Translations under genes and position numbers: made by a program | The notes under the pieces: model-generated | The model's input: the letters and a program-made list of their open reading frames with translations, nothing else | The model's database searches: none | What the model was told of the DNA's origin: nothing | Origin: a bacterium | GTDB taxonomy: Bacteria; Bacteroidota; Ignavibacteria; Kapaibacteriales; UBA2268 | NCBI GenBank assembly: GCA_024711295.1 | Contig: JANJTB010000033.1 | Span: forward strand, 140,617-204,616 | Length of the DNA stretch: 64,000 bases | Reading direction: 5' to 3' | Part shown: in pieces, positions 50,633-59,708 of the stretch | How the letters are laid out: every line of letters begins with the position of its first letter | Position numbering within the stretch: position 1 is the first letter of the stretch

Positions 50633-52917
50633 TATTTTTGGATAATTCCTTTGTCGATAATATAAATACAAATTTGTTTCGCAGCTTCTATATTTTTGTA
50701 TTTGAACTTTGTTATTAAATTATTTAACAGCATTTCGACATCTCTTTTTAACCTGTCATCAAAAGTGTTAAAAGATTGAGTACCAAATTCTAAAATAGCT
50801 CTTCTGAAATTTTCGTTCTCTAAATATGGAGCCATTGAGTTTTCTTTAAGATTCCGAGTGTATCTTTCGAATAAATTTTGGAACAGTGTTGTTTCATTTA
50901 ATTTTTTATTTTCAAGTCTGATTTCTTGAGTTAGTGTCTGCGATACATACTCTGCCTGCGTATTTCTCCTGAACTCCTTTCTCGAATTTTCACTAATATC
51001 GGTGCCTAAAAAACGTGTTTCAATATTATTCAAAAAATCTTCAGTTATTTCAATGTTATCACCTGTATCAGGATTATTAACAGATTCACCAAAATCAAAA
51101 TTGATTGAATATAAATAGTTACTGATATCGTTGGATATATGTTGTTCGTTATAGTAATAAACTGACTCTTTAATCTCCTGAACAACATCATAATCATACA
51201 AATCAACTAATTTATCAATAAAATCCTGAGGGATATCTGCATGTAATTCTTCCTTTCTGTTAGTAAAGTACTCCCTTACTTCATCCATCGTAATATATTT
51301 ATCAGGAGCATATAATCTTGAATAAAATTCGTTAAAAACGTTAAGTGATTTGCGCCCGGAAATTCCCTTCAATCCCTCATTTTCGGATCCAGCTATGATT
51401 TCCATTCGAATATTTTTGTCAAATCTTCTTAAGTCATCCTCAGAAATCCAATCCGGTAATGTTCCTATATATACCTCCATTTTTAATAATAACATATTTT
51501 TATCAATGTACTTTGCATATTTCTCAGGTTTATTGATCCACTTCTTTAGTGGTGGCGATTCATTATCCAGCCTTGAAGCTATAATAATTTTGGCAAAATT
51601 CTGCAATACTCCAGGCAAGAATGAATCAATTATTTTATTGCTGAATTTACTTTTGTATATTGCTACTTCAGTATTATAATCGAGTACATAAGGTATTTTA
51701 ACATTGATAATCCTGTCTTGGAACGATTTAACCTGTTCATAATGAATTTTATCTTCAGGATTGACTAATCCAATAAAGAGAGTATTTACATATTCTTCGG
51801 TTAAATCAACTTTGTGAACACCATCGCTGATAATTCCATGAAAAGCTTTCAATCTTTCTATATTGGCTTCTTTGATATCCATAAGAGCAAGAATGCCATT
51901 ATTGGTTTTGGCCATATACGAAAAGGTGTATTTAATTTCATCATTCCTAAGCAGGTCATTTATCATAAACTGTAAGGCAGGTTTAGATAATGGGTCATCA
52001 ATAGTCGGGTCACCGGGATTAAACACACTTATCCCCTCACCCAACTGACGATTGAAATAATTACTTCGAGCACTAATCATAGCAAATACTTCGAGCGGGT
52101 CTCCAAGTCTGTCGAGAAGCGTTTTCTGTATAGAACTACATATTGAACATGGCAAATCTTTCAAAACCCACTCGTATTGCTTATCATTAAATAGTTTGTA
52201 CTTGAAATCTTCATTCGTGATAAGTTCATCCAAAAATTGTTTCCGGTAATATTTCGGAATTTGTAAAATTGGATGATCGTGATTTGGACAAGAAAATTCA
52301 AGATATTTTTCCGGAAAATTCAGAATTCTGGGATGAGCAGAATTCTTACTTTCTTTAAACTCTTCTTCAGCTTTACGAAACTTCTGCATTTCTTTTGATT
52401 GAAATCCGCCTAATTTATCAATATCGAGTCGCCAATATGTTTTGTAGGTTATTCCTTCCGGAAGTTTAGTATAATCCTCAAATTTTTGCATAAGATTGTT
52501 TAAAAATGTACTTTTACCACTTCCTGGAGGACCTTCGAAAATATAAATTCTGTTATTTTGAGTCCCTTTTCTAAAATCTTTAGTCATTTTCATAAATCTA
52601 TTTGCGAATAACCTGTCAGCAAAGAATGGTTCATCACATTCCTCTTGAAATAGTCTGGAAGTTTTGTACTTAACAAATCCAATATGATGCTCATCCTTTT
52701 TGAAACTGTCATCACCCTCGGGCACAAAATAGTGAACCATATCGTGATATAGTTGAAAAATATCTCTGAAAACAAGTTCAGGTTTGGTTGCAGCAAGATA
52801 TAAAAAGTCATTAAAAGTGATAGGTGTTCTTTTTTCCTTATCACGAATATTGTTACTCAGATTTATCAATAATTCAAGTCTTTTAGCTTTTGATTGCATT
52901 TCAAGAAAAGTTTCCAT
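50629..52917 (-). CDS. PrkA-like AAA+ ATPase/kinase, second copy
   Basis: A 762-residue protein related to PrkA (YeaG). The AAA+ domain has Walker A GPPGSGKSTFLNNL at about 128-141 and, later, a Walker B-like NGILALMDIKEANIERL that corresponds to the GI.EF.E.FKA segment of classical PrkA. A cysteine/histidine cluster (SCPNHDHP and CSICSS, about 220-260) may bind zinc and is absent from the first PrkA here. The C-terminal half has the PrkA-type extended helical region with a NPDTGDNIEITEDFL segment. It is the last gene of a four-gene operon, 15 bases after spoVR, and its stop overlaps the convergent dnaG stop by 4 bases. It differs from the other PrkA copy in length and motifs, so it is a diverged paralogue. 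Confidence 0.82.
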   Translation of the reverse strand: METFLEMQSKAKRLELLINLSNNIRDKEKRTPITFNDFLYLAATKPELVFRDIFQLYHDMVHYFVPEGDDSFKKDEHHIGFVKYKTSRLFQEECDEPFFADRLFANRFMKMTKDFRKGTQNNRIYIFEGPPGSGKSTFLNNLMQKFEDYTKLPEGITYKTYWRLDIDKLGGFQSKEMQKFRKAEEEFKESKNSAHPRILNFPEKYLEFSCPNHDHPILQIPKYYRKQFLDELITNEDFKYKLFNDKQYEWVLKDLPCSICSSIQKTLLDRLGDPLEVFAMISARSNYFNRQLGEGISVFNPGDPTIDDPLSKPALQFMINDLLRNDEIKYTFSYMAKTNNGILALMDIKEANIERLKAFHGIISDGVHKVDLTEEYVNTLFIGLVNPEDKIHYEQVKSFQDRIINVKIPYVLDYNTEVAIYKSKFSNKIIDSFLPGVLQNFAKIIIASRLDNESPPLKKWINKPEKYAKYIDKNMLLLKMEVYIGTLPDWISEDDLRRFDKNIRMEIIAGSENEGLKGISGRKSLNVFNEFYSRLYAPDKYITMDEVREYFTNRKEELHADIPQDFIDKLVDLYDYDVVQEIKESVYYYNEQHISNDISNYLYSINFDFGESVNNPDTGDNIEITEDFLNNIETRFLGTDISENSRKEFRRNTQAEYVSQTLTQEIRLENKKLNETTLFQNLFERYTRNLKENSMAPYLENENFRRAILEFGTQSFNTFDDRLKRDVEMLLNNLITKFKYKNIEAAKQICIYIIDKGIIQKY

Positions 52918-52932
52918 TTCATCACTTCCTGC

Positions 52933-54552
52933 TTATAAATATCTTTTCGACATTTTCTTGTTCGACATAATATACAATATTGGTTTGTACTCATAACTAA
53001 CTGAATCATCATTGGATTTTCTTTTCATTATATCAGTAGTTTCAAGAATGACCTGTCCCTGAGCGGTATCACCGAACCACAAGAACTCAATACCCATCAA
53101 GGTATCAGCAATATATGGTTTATAAAGTTGTTTGCCTTCGAAGCTGTGCTTAAGGTACAGAGTTTTTGTGTCAGTATGTTTCAGTTCAATGTTAATAATT
53201 GGGGGATGATACATATTATCAATCAACATTTGTTTGTAATCTTCAGCTTTGCGACTTTTAACATAATATTCTACAGTCCCTCTCCTTTCATTGAGTCTCT
53301 GCCCTACAACAAAAAGCCTGTGCAAATCAACGAAGTCCTGATCAACAAATGTATTTATCAAAGTAAAGTCAGAAAAATGCTTTCTTATGTTAAATATTGC
53401 CTCTCTACCCTTACCTGTCATTTTGTTGAATTTTTCCCTCAATTCTGAGTCACGTAATTTCTGAAATTCATAAGAAATTTTTCCGGAATCAGCAAGATTT
53501 TCTATATATTGAATTAGACGAAGCCCAATCGCATAGGGATTGTAACCAACTCTTGATATGGATGTAACTTTAGAATTTATTACGGAATATTCTGATTCAT
53601 GCCCTTTGATCCTGTGATCACTTCGAAATAATTCATCATGCCAATAGCTTGCCCAACCTTCATTGATAGTCTTTGTCCTGATTTGTGGAGAAAAGTATAT
53701 CGAAGTATCTCTGACAATGTTAATTATTGACTTCATCCATAAATTTTCTTCCTTTTTCAGAAAAGGAGAATTATCACGAATAAATTCCAAAACATCTATT
53801 GATGCTTCCTCGAAAGATTCAATATATTTTTTGAACCTGGACTCAAATTCGGGATATTTGACTTTTACTTCAGAAAAGAATATTTGCTCAGCAACCAACT
53901 CATTATTTTCGATTATCGAATTATATCGTTCAATCTCTGAATAAATAGCACTTATATTGGCATTAGCAGAATTTGGTAAAAAATCGTCCAAATAAAATGA
54001 AAGCTTAGAACTCGGCTCCATGCCTACTGGGAAACTTCTTTTTGACATTAAAGTGAAATACCCAACCAAATTGTCTATAGAGCGGCTAAATTCAATAATA
54101 TAATCTACCCACCTCCCATATTCACTTCTAAGTTTATTAACATGTCTTTTATCAGCAAGTGCCTGACCTACAAAATCGTCATTCCAAGTATGCTCAAAGA
54201 ATATATTATTCTGGAAAAAATCTATATGCCCTATGACATGGTAAAATATCATTATATTCAACCAGTCGGGATTGTTGTCATTATAATAAGATATTGCAGG
54301 TCGTGAATTAATTACTGTTTCGTAGGGGTTATGAGGATATAACTTGTATTGCCCTTTTCCTTTCAAAACATCAACATCGTTTACCCAATAATCATACAAT
54401 GTTGGTATCATACCTTTGGGTGACAATTCAATCATATCCTGATTAGTAACAATGTACTCAAGTGACTCATCATCAAACTTCAAGCCCGCTTCTCTTGCCC
54501 TAACCTTGCAATCTTCCATTATCTTTTTTGTATGTTGGTCTATCAGTTTCAT
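52933..54552 (-). CDS. spoVR: SpoVR family protein
   Basis: A 539-residue protein from the ATG at 54552, which leaves a 7-base gap after the DUF444 stop; an earlier ATG at 54597 would overlap by 38 bases. It matches SpoVR/YcgB: YPHNPYETVINSRPAISYYNDNNPDWLNIMIFYHVIGH (in part), the HxxHxF-like FFEHTWNDDF, TINEGWASYWHDELFRS and NPYAIGLRLIQYIE, all typical conserved blocks. SpoVR proteins are needed for spore cortex formation in Bacillus, though most bacteria carrying them do not sporulate. In proteobacteria the gene travels with yeaG-yeaH, as here. Confidence 0.92.
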   Translation of the reverse strand: MKLIDQHTKKIMEDCKVRAREAGLKFDDESLEYIVTNQDMIELSPKGMIPTLYDYWVNDVDVLKGKGQYKLYPHNPYETVINSRPAISYYNDNNPDWLNIMIFYHVIGHIDFFQNNIFFEHTWNDDFVGQALADKRHVNKLRSEYGRWVDYIIEFSRSIDNLVGYFTLMSKRSFPVGMEPSSKLSFYLDDFLPNSANANISAIYSEIERYNSIIENNELVAEQIFFSEVKVKYPEFESRFKKYIESFEEASIDVLEFIRDNSPFLKKEENLWMKSIINIVRDTSIYFSPQIRTKTINEGWASYWHDELFRSDHRIKGHESEYSVINSKVTSISRVGYNPYAIGLRLIQYIENLADSGKISYEFQKLRDSELREKFNKMTGKGREAIFNIRKHFSDFTLINTFVDQDFVDLHRLFVVGQRLNERRGTVEYYVKSRKAEDYKQMLIDNMYHPPIINIELKHTDTKTLYLKHSFEGKQLYKPYIADTLMGIEFLWFGDTAQGQVILETTDIMKRKSNDDSVSYEYKPILYIMSNKKMSKRYL

Positions 54553-54559
54553 TACAAAC

Positions 54560-55882
54560 TCATGCTTTTTGTTCGACAAGTTTTTTGATACCATCAATCA
54601 ATCTTGACTCATCAGCTTCACTTGATGCAAAAGCATCGAGTCTGATCAAGTCAGATTTATTTTTCAGGATACCTGATTCTTCGATATATTTTTCGACTGT
54701 TGTGTTAGATGTTGTCCAATTATTTCTTGCAACTGTAATTCCCATTCTGTTGACATGAACAAGAATTTTATTAATCTCCTCAAGTGCTTTCTTACCATCT
54801 GTATCCCAATCGTCACCATCTGTACCATAAAAAACATAAATATTATTATCTATGTACAACTGCTCTTCTTCGATTATCTTGTTTACCAATTCAAATGCAG
54901 GATAAACGTTAGTTCCACCAGCTACAGATGAATTATGATATGTGTAGAAATCTTTTACTTCCTTTGCAGTTTGGTCGTGCAGAATAAACCTGGTGCTTAC
55001 ATTTTCGTTGTATTGATACATAAGCCAACTATAAATCAACAAGTGTTGAGATGTAACAGCTTCAGTAGGTTTTCCTTGCATCGAACCAGAATAGTCCCTG
55101 ATAAAAAAAACAACTGCCTGAGTTTCAAAATCTTTCTCAGATGAGAGAATTCGATATATCTCATCCTGAGGATTAAATATCATGTTCTCAGGAAGAATTT
55201 CACCATTTTTATCTAAATTCTCAAGCAATATATTTGTTTGGACAATTTTTCTCAAAGTAGCTTTTTTGTCCAGGATTTGACCAGTCCTTCTGTTTCTGTC
55301 AGTAAGGTCATACTTATACTTTGTAAATGATCTTTTTTTACCTTTTACTTTTAGATTAGGAAGATTAAATTTTTGAGTCAGTATTCTACCTAAATCGAAT
55401 GCATCAGCAACAACATCATGACCTTCACCTCTTCCGCCCTGCCCGGCTCCCTGACCTTCACCTTCACCATCGGTTTGATCAGCAGGTGACTCACCTATCA
55501 CTTCACCTTCCTCGCCATCACCCGTTCCACCAGTACTTTGCTCTTCGTCAGTTATGGAACTGTCATGATAAAACTTAGGCTCGGTTGTAGTAGGCACTAC
55601 AACGACCTTCTGCTCTTTCTTAGTTGGTTTAACAATTTTCCCAAGCCTGATTCTGCGTGGGAAACCATCTTTTTCTCGTTGGTCATCACGCCTAATCAAA
55701 TCTTCAATTGTCTGTATCATCAGGGTATAACTGAGCTTAGGCTTGTAACTGAAACCAATGGCATCCATAAAACTATCGCCAAAATGAATTTCATTCCTAT
55801 CATTTTGGTTGGAAACTACAAAATGCTCCCCTGCCTGCTCAATATCAAGATACTCTTTACTGTATTTAGCATCATTTTCCAT
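54560..55882 (-). CDS. yeaH: DUF444/YeaH (YhbH) family protein with VWA-like domain
   Basis: A 440-residue protein. The N-terminal part (about 20-105) has the IHFGDSFMDAIGFSYKPKLSYTLMIQTIEDL-like start of DUF444, then a long acidic, Gly- and Gln-rich linker (about 115-165). From about 190 the VWA-like domain has VVFFIRDYSGSMQGKPTEA, with DxSGS as in MIDAS motifs, and GGTNVYPAFELVNKIIEEEQ. DUF444 proteins are partners of the PrkA kinase/ATPase in stationary-phase and nitrogen-stress responses of E. coli. Gene position, 21 bases after prkA and just before spoVR, agrees with that. Confidence 0.93.
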   Translation of the reverse strand: MENDAKYSKEYLDIEQAGEHFVVSNQNDRNEIHFGDSFMDAIGFSYKPKLSYTLMIQTIEDLIRRDDQREKDGFPRRIRLGKIVKPTKKEQKVVVVPTTTEPKFYHDSSITDEEQSTGGTGDGEEGEVIGESPADQTDGEGEGQGAGQGGRGEGHDVVADAFDLGRILTQKFNLPNLKVKGKKRSFTKYKYDLTDRNRRTGQILDKKATLRKIVQTNILLENLDKNGEILPENMIFNPQDEIYRILSSEKDFETQAVVFFIRDYSGSMQGKPTEAVTSQHLLIYSWLMYQYNENVSTRFILHDQTAKEVKDFYTYHNSSVAGGTNVYPAFELVNKIIEEEQLYIDNNIYVFYGTDGDDWDTDGKKALEEINKILVHVNRMGITVARNNWTTSNTTVEKYIEESGILKNKSDLIRLDAFASSEADESRLIDGIKKLVEQKA

Positions 55883-55903
55883 AAATAAAAACCTTGTGAT
55901 TTA

Positions 55904-57979
55904 TTAGGAATTGTCTTCCTGAGTACAGAAATACTCAATAGTTTTTTCTGCACTCGTTTTATCATAACCAAGTTTTTCAATCATAGTTTTAATCATTCTA
56001 TTGTAAAGTTTTTGATTATCTTCGTTTGTTCTGTTAGATAAAGCACCAATCAAGCTTCCTGCACCTGCAATATCTGATTTTAGTCTTACATCTGTTACAG
56101 CTTTGACTAGATCATTATTGTCCATAAAGTCGTAATTAGCATCTTGCATCATTTTTTGACCATAAATTTTGGCAATAGTAGTTCTGTAACTTTGCTTTTG
56201 CTCTTTAGACTTTAGTCCCAGCCTTGATTCAACACTATCAATGAAACTTTCATCAATTTTTATAGAAATCAGTTTACCTGATTGCGGGTCTTTGTAAGTC
56301 CACAATTTGTTAGGACCTAAATTTTTGGCATCACTTCCAATTATCATATTCACGTAATTCATTACATCTTTTTGAATAGCACCTGGCTCATCCATGTAAG
56401 CATTGAATATTGAGGTCATAACATTTTCTCTGTGTAATGATTTGGCAATTTTCAAGTCATTCATGTATTTAGCTCTGTCGTTTGGGTCTTGCACATAATC
56501 AAGTATAACACTCTCGATTGACTGAAATATATCACCCGCGTACATACATTTACCTTCCTGTGTTTCGGAGCGTTCCAATAAAATTTGAATTGCTCTTCCA
56601 AGGTTTCTATGGCCCAAACCTTTTTGTCCAAACCTTTTGGTTATATCTGTTTCTCTATTTAACTGGTCTATAACCTCAGCTAAAGTCTTTACACTTTTCT
56701 CACCCGCTACTTCTCCAGCAGCAAGTTTCATCATTTCAACAGGATTCAATTTATCATTTTGAGGCATTCTGCTGAGTATAAATGCAACCGATAATGCGTA
56801 ATTCAAGTTTGGATCTATATGTAATTTTTCGCCTGAAAATGTTGTTTTTTCCTGACTACCAATCGCCAGTCTTGTCAATTCCTGCTGTAATTTATAATTT
56901 GTATTATGAGCCATATATGTCAAACGGCATCTATCCACAATTGGAGCCTGCTCTTTTTCTTCCAAAAATCTTTGAAATTCTGCGTTGTTACTTGTAGCTA
57001 TTATCAATGTATCGAGAGGCCATTTAAATCCCTCTATTTCGATAGTTCTGTTTTGGATTACTCCCAAATAAACTTGTACAAGATCACGTTTGTTTTTGAA
57101 TATTTCGTCTGCAAAATGAATACCTCCACCTGCGACTCTTGCAAGTGCACCTCTTCTTAGATCGAACCGGTAAGGATTATTGGTATCCGAAATATGCAGT
57201 AAACGGGTTATTGATTCATCACCAAGCAAGTCTACTGCTGATGAAGTAATTTTGTCCTTAGCAGCATATTTTCCGGTTAGAGTTCCTCTTGTTTCACTTA
57301 TCGAAATTGGAACAATTTCAATAAATTCAAGCATTTTAGATAAATCTTCATCGCAATAATCTCTAATCTGATTAAATATGTAATCTGAGCAGGCACCTAA
57401 GGGACGATAATTTTTGAAATATGAAATAATTTGCTCGTCACCTGCACCCATCTGTTCCAAAAATTCGATGTTTTTGTCACGGTCTTCGAATAAATTCATC
57501 GAAAGAACCATTGGGTCTTCGAAGGTTTGAGATTCAATACTTGAAATTTTCCCGTAACCGCCTAACTTGTCAAGATTTTTCAATTTGAATGTAAATCTTT
57601 GATTCTGTGGTTGTGATATAAAATCTCGGTAACATTTGTTCAGGTAGTCCACAAAATAGGTTTTTCCGTTTCCAGGTTCACCAATAAGAACAAAAGCCAT
57701 TTCAGAGGAAGAGCCACCTTCGGCGGCATCTTTGACAAACGACACAAAACTATTGATTTCATCATACATACCTATGATATGCTTTCCTTTTTGCCTAAAT
57801 AGCTGAAAATCATAAGTAGGCCTTCCGTTAACTGTAATTTTTCTGATTCCGTCTGGATAATCCAAAATCATTCTTGTAACTGATTTAAACACATTTTCGA
57901 ATCTGCGATTGCCCTCTATAACCGATTTTACATGATATTCGAGGCTGCGATTTGCTTTCTGACCAATAATACTTTCCAT
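55904..57979 (-). CDS. prkA: PrkA (YeaG-type) serine kinase/AAA+ protein
   Basis: A 691-residue protein. AAA+ module: Walker A GEPGNGKTYFVDYL at about 99-112, sensor/Walker B GGGIHFADEIFKNKRDLVQVYL, ATSNNAEFQRFLEEKEQAPIVDRC with the arginine-finger-type region. The PrkA C-terminal domain follows (about 440-691), ending NRMIKTMIEKLGYDKTSAEKTIEYFC, similar to the YeaG tail. PrkA has been described both as a serine kinase and, in B. subtilis, as an ATP-dependent protease. It leads the operon with DUF444, SpoVR and a second PrkA-like gene. An 8-bp inverted repeat with 3-base spacer lies about 85-100 bases before its ATG and may regulate it. Confidence 0.92.
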   Translation of the reverse strand: MESIIGQKANRSLEYHVKSVIEGNRRFENVFKSVTRMILDYPDGIRKITVNGRPTYDFQLFRQKGKHIIGMYDEINSFVSFVKDAAEGGSSSEMAFVLIGEPGNGKTYFVDYLNKCYRDFISQPQNQRFTFKLKNLDKLGGYGKISSIESQTFEDPMVLSMNLFEDRDKNIEFLEQMGAGDEQIISYFKNYRPLGACSDYIFNQIRDYCDEDLSKMLEFIEIVPISISETRGTLTGKYAAKDKITSSAVDLLGDESITRLLHISDTNNPYRFDLRRGALARVAGGGIHFADEIFKNKRDLVQVYLGVIQNRTIEIEGFKWPLDTLIIATSNNAEFQRFLEEKEQAPIVDRCRLTYMAHNTNYKLQQELTRLAIGSQEKTTFSGEKLHIDPNLNYALSVAFILSRMPQNDKLNPVEMMKLAAGEVAGEKSVKTLAEVIDQLNRETDITKRFGQKGLGHRNLGRAIQILLERSETQEGKCMYAGDIFQSIESVILDYVQDPNDRAKYMNDLKIAKSLHRENVMTSIFNAYMDEPGAIQKDVMNYVNMIIGSDAKNLGPNKLWTYKDPQSGKLISIKIDESFIDSVESRLGLKSKEQKQSYRTTIAKIYGQKMMQDANYDFMDNNDLVKAVTDVRLKSDIAGAGSLIGALSNRTNEDNQKLYNRMIKTMIEKLGYDKTSAEKTIEYFCTQEDNS

Positions 57980-58061
57980 GTTTCCTCCATTTTGTCAATT
58001 TCTATTTTTTATATAAGACAAATTTAATCCAATTTAGTTACATATTTTTTCATAAAATTCA

Positions 58062-58080
58062 ATTTTTACCTTGTAAAAAT
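58062..58080. promoter_or_regulatory. Inverted repeat ahead of the prkA operon
   Basis: ATTTTTAC-CTT-GTAAAAAT, a perfect 8-bp symmetric site, lies 83-101 bases before the prkA ATG and 138 bases before the divergent membrane-protein gene. It shares the TTTTAC...GTAAAA core with the site near the cytochrome operon. A CAAATTTA motif at 58019-58026 reads as a -7 element (TAAATTTG) on the minus strand. Confidence 0.45.
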
Positions 58081-58217
58081 ATGATTTTTTTAATTAGTAT
58101 ATCATTGCTTTTACATATTTATTTTTTTTAATCAATTAAATTGATAAAAATATAATAAAAAAAATATAATATAAATTTTTCGTCTTGACTAATTTTATTT
58201 ATAATAGGTATTAATTA

Positions 58218-58589
58218 ATGAATTATCCTTACATAGTTTCTTACATATATTCTGTAGTACTAATAGGTGCAGGTATGTTTTCGTACTTTTCGAATCCAGA
58301 AAGACCAGCAACTGCATTTATCGCACCTGTAATTGGCATCATACTTGCATTGTTGACACCTGCAATGAAAAAAGGAAATCGAGTTGTTTCGCACTTAATC
58401 GTTGGTCTTACTTTTATTTTCACAATTGTAACCGCTATTATGGCATTTAATTCAGGAAAAGTTGAAGATGAATCAAAGAGAAGCAGGAGAATTGCAGTTT
58501 TCTCGATTATGAGTGTTGCTGGATTAGGGGCAACCGGTTACTATGTAGCAAGGTTTGTGAATATTAAGAAAAATGAAAAATTGGCATAA
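58218..58589 (+). CDS. Small integral membrane protein, TMEM14-like pattern
   Basis: A 123-residue protein with four predicted membrane segments (about 5-25, 32-50, 57-76, 90-110). Glycine-rich helices such as VVLIGAGMFSYF and TAFIAPVIGIILALL are in the style of TMEM14 family proteins, but the match is weak. It stands alone between two minus-strand operons and is followed by a strong terminator. Function is unknown. Confidence 0.6.
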   Translation: MNYPYIVSYIYSVVLIGAGMFSYFSNPERPATAFIAPVIGIILALLTPAMKKGNRVVSHLIVGLTFIFTIVTAIMAFNSGKVEDESKRSRRIAVFSIMSVAGLGATGYYVARFVNIKKNEKLA

Positions 58590-58597
58590 ATAAATAA

Positions 58598-58633
58598 TGG
58601 GGCTTTAAAAATTAACTTTTTTATAAAGCCCCA
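58598..58633. terminator. Intrinsic terminator between convergent genes
   Basis: A perfect 10-bp stem (TGGGGCTTTA with TAAAGCCCCA) around an A/T-rich loop, between the small membrane protein gene and korB. Its symmetric layout suggests bidirectional use. Confidence 0.85.
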
Positions 58634-58656
58634 CTTAAATTAAATAACAGAATTAT

Positions 58657-59706
58657 TTAGTTTATCTCCCAAGAATCAGAACCTTTGAGCAGCTTTTGTA
58701 TGTCAGGCTGACCTTTTACTTCAATTTCATGTTCGATTTGCCAGGTCACTTTCTCATCATAAGTTGGCCTTTCGATAGCTTGAATAACTCCCATTGGTCT
58801 TGGTAATCCTTCCATAAAGCTCATATCAGACAATATAAGTGCTAATGTAGAATCTTGTTCGTTATGAACTATTAAATCATTAACTGAGTGGATACCATCG
58901 TCTAAATCAACTACAACCGGTCTGTAACCATCCATCTTAATACCTTTGTTGTGTTTCTCACCAAAGATTAGTGGCTTGCCATGCTCAAGCATAATAGTAG
59001 ATTCGAATTTTGTTTCTCTTCTTGTGTATTCTTCGAAAGCACCATCATTGAAAATTACACAATTTGTATAAACTTCGACAAAAGCAAAACCTTTGTGCTT
59101 AGCAGCTCTCTCGAACAAATACTTCAGCTGGCCAGGATCTTTGTCATAACCACGTGCAACAAATGAAGCTCCTGAGCCAAGTACAAGTGATGTGGGGTTG
59201 AATGGGTCATCGAGCAATCCAAGAGGTGATGATTTTGTTTTTTGACCTACTTTAGATAATGGAGATGCCTGACCTTTAGTTAAACTGTATATTTCGTTGT
59301 TAAACATTATTACATTGATGTCAACATTTCTTCTGCAAGTATGAATAAGGTGGTTGCCACCAATACTCATACAATCTCCGTCTCCGGTAGCTACCCAAAC
59401 AGATAAGTCGGGGCGAGCAACTTTAAGGCCTGAAGCAATTGCCAAAGCTCTGCCATGAATACCATGGAATCCATATACGTTCATATAATATGGAAAGCGG
59501 CTTGAGCAACCGATACCTGACACAAAAGAAATTTTCTCTTTAGGAACTCCTAAATCAGGCATTATTCTTTGGACTTGAGCAAGAATAGAAAATCCTCCGC
59601 ATCCAGCACACCATCTAACATCTATATCAGCTTTGAAATCTTTAGGTGAATATTTTGGAATATCAATATATTCTTTATTTATCAATTGATCAACATAGGT
59701 TGTCAT
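58657..59706 (-). CDS. korB: 2-oxoacid:ferredoxin oxidoreductase beta subunit
   Basis: A 349-residue thiamine-diphosphate-binding subunit. Motifs: DVRWCAGCGGFSILAQVQR, GIGCSSRFPYYMNVYGFHGIHGRALAIASG, ATGDGDCMSIGGNHLIHTCRRNVDINVIMFNN (ThDP/Mg motif GDGD...NN, shown in part) and YSLTKGQASPLS. It partners with the gamma-alpha fusion subunit encoded 2 bases upstream. The complex oxidatively decarboxylates 2-oxoglutarate (or a related 2-oxoacid) to the acyl-CoA and reduces ferredoxin, and it can run in reverse in reductive TCA organisms. The C-terminal 60 residues are typical of KorB. Confidence 0.93.
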   Translation of the reverse strand: MTTYVDQLINKEYIDIPKYSPKDFKADIDVRWCAGCGGFSILAQVQRIMPDLGVPKEKISFVSGIGCSSRFPYYMNVYGFHGIHGRALAIASGLKVARPDLSVWVATGDGDCMSIGGNHLIHTCRRNVDINVIMFNNEIYSLTKGQASPLSKVGQKTKSSPLGLLDDPFNPTSLVLGSGASFVARGYDKDPGQLKYLFERAAKHKGFAFVEVYTNCVIFNDGAFEEYTRRETKFESTIMLEHGKPLIFGEKHNKGIKMDGYRPVVVDLDDGIHSVNDLIVHNEQDSTLALILSDMSFMEGLPRPMGVIQAIERPTYDEKVTWQIEHEIEVKGQPDIQKLLKGSDSWEIN

Positions 59707-59708
59707 GT

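Noticed and set aside
54552-54597. Longer SpoVR start overlapping the DUF444 gene by 38 bases
   Set aside because: The ATG at 54552 gives the usual family length and clean spacing; the extra residues (MVSKNLSNKKHEF) look unconserved. Not fully excluded.
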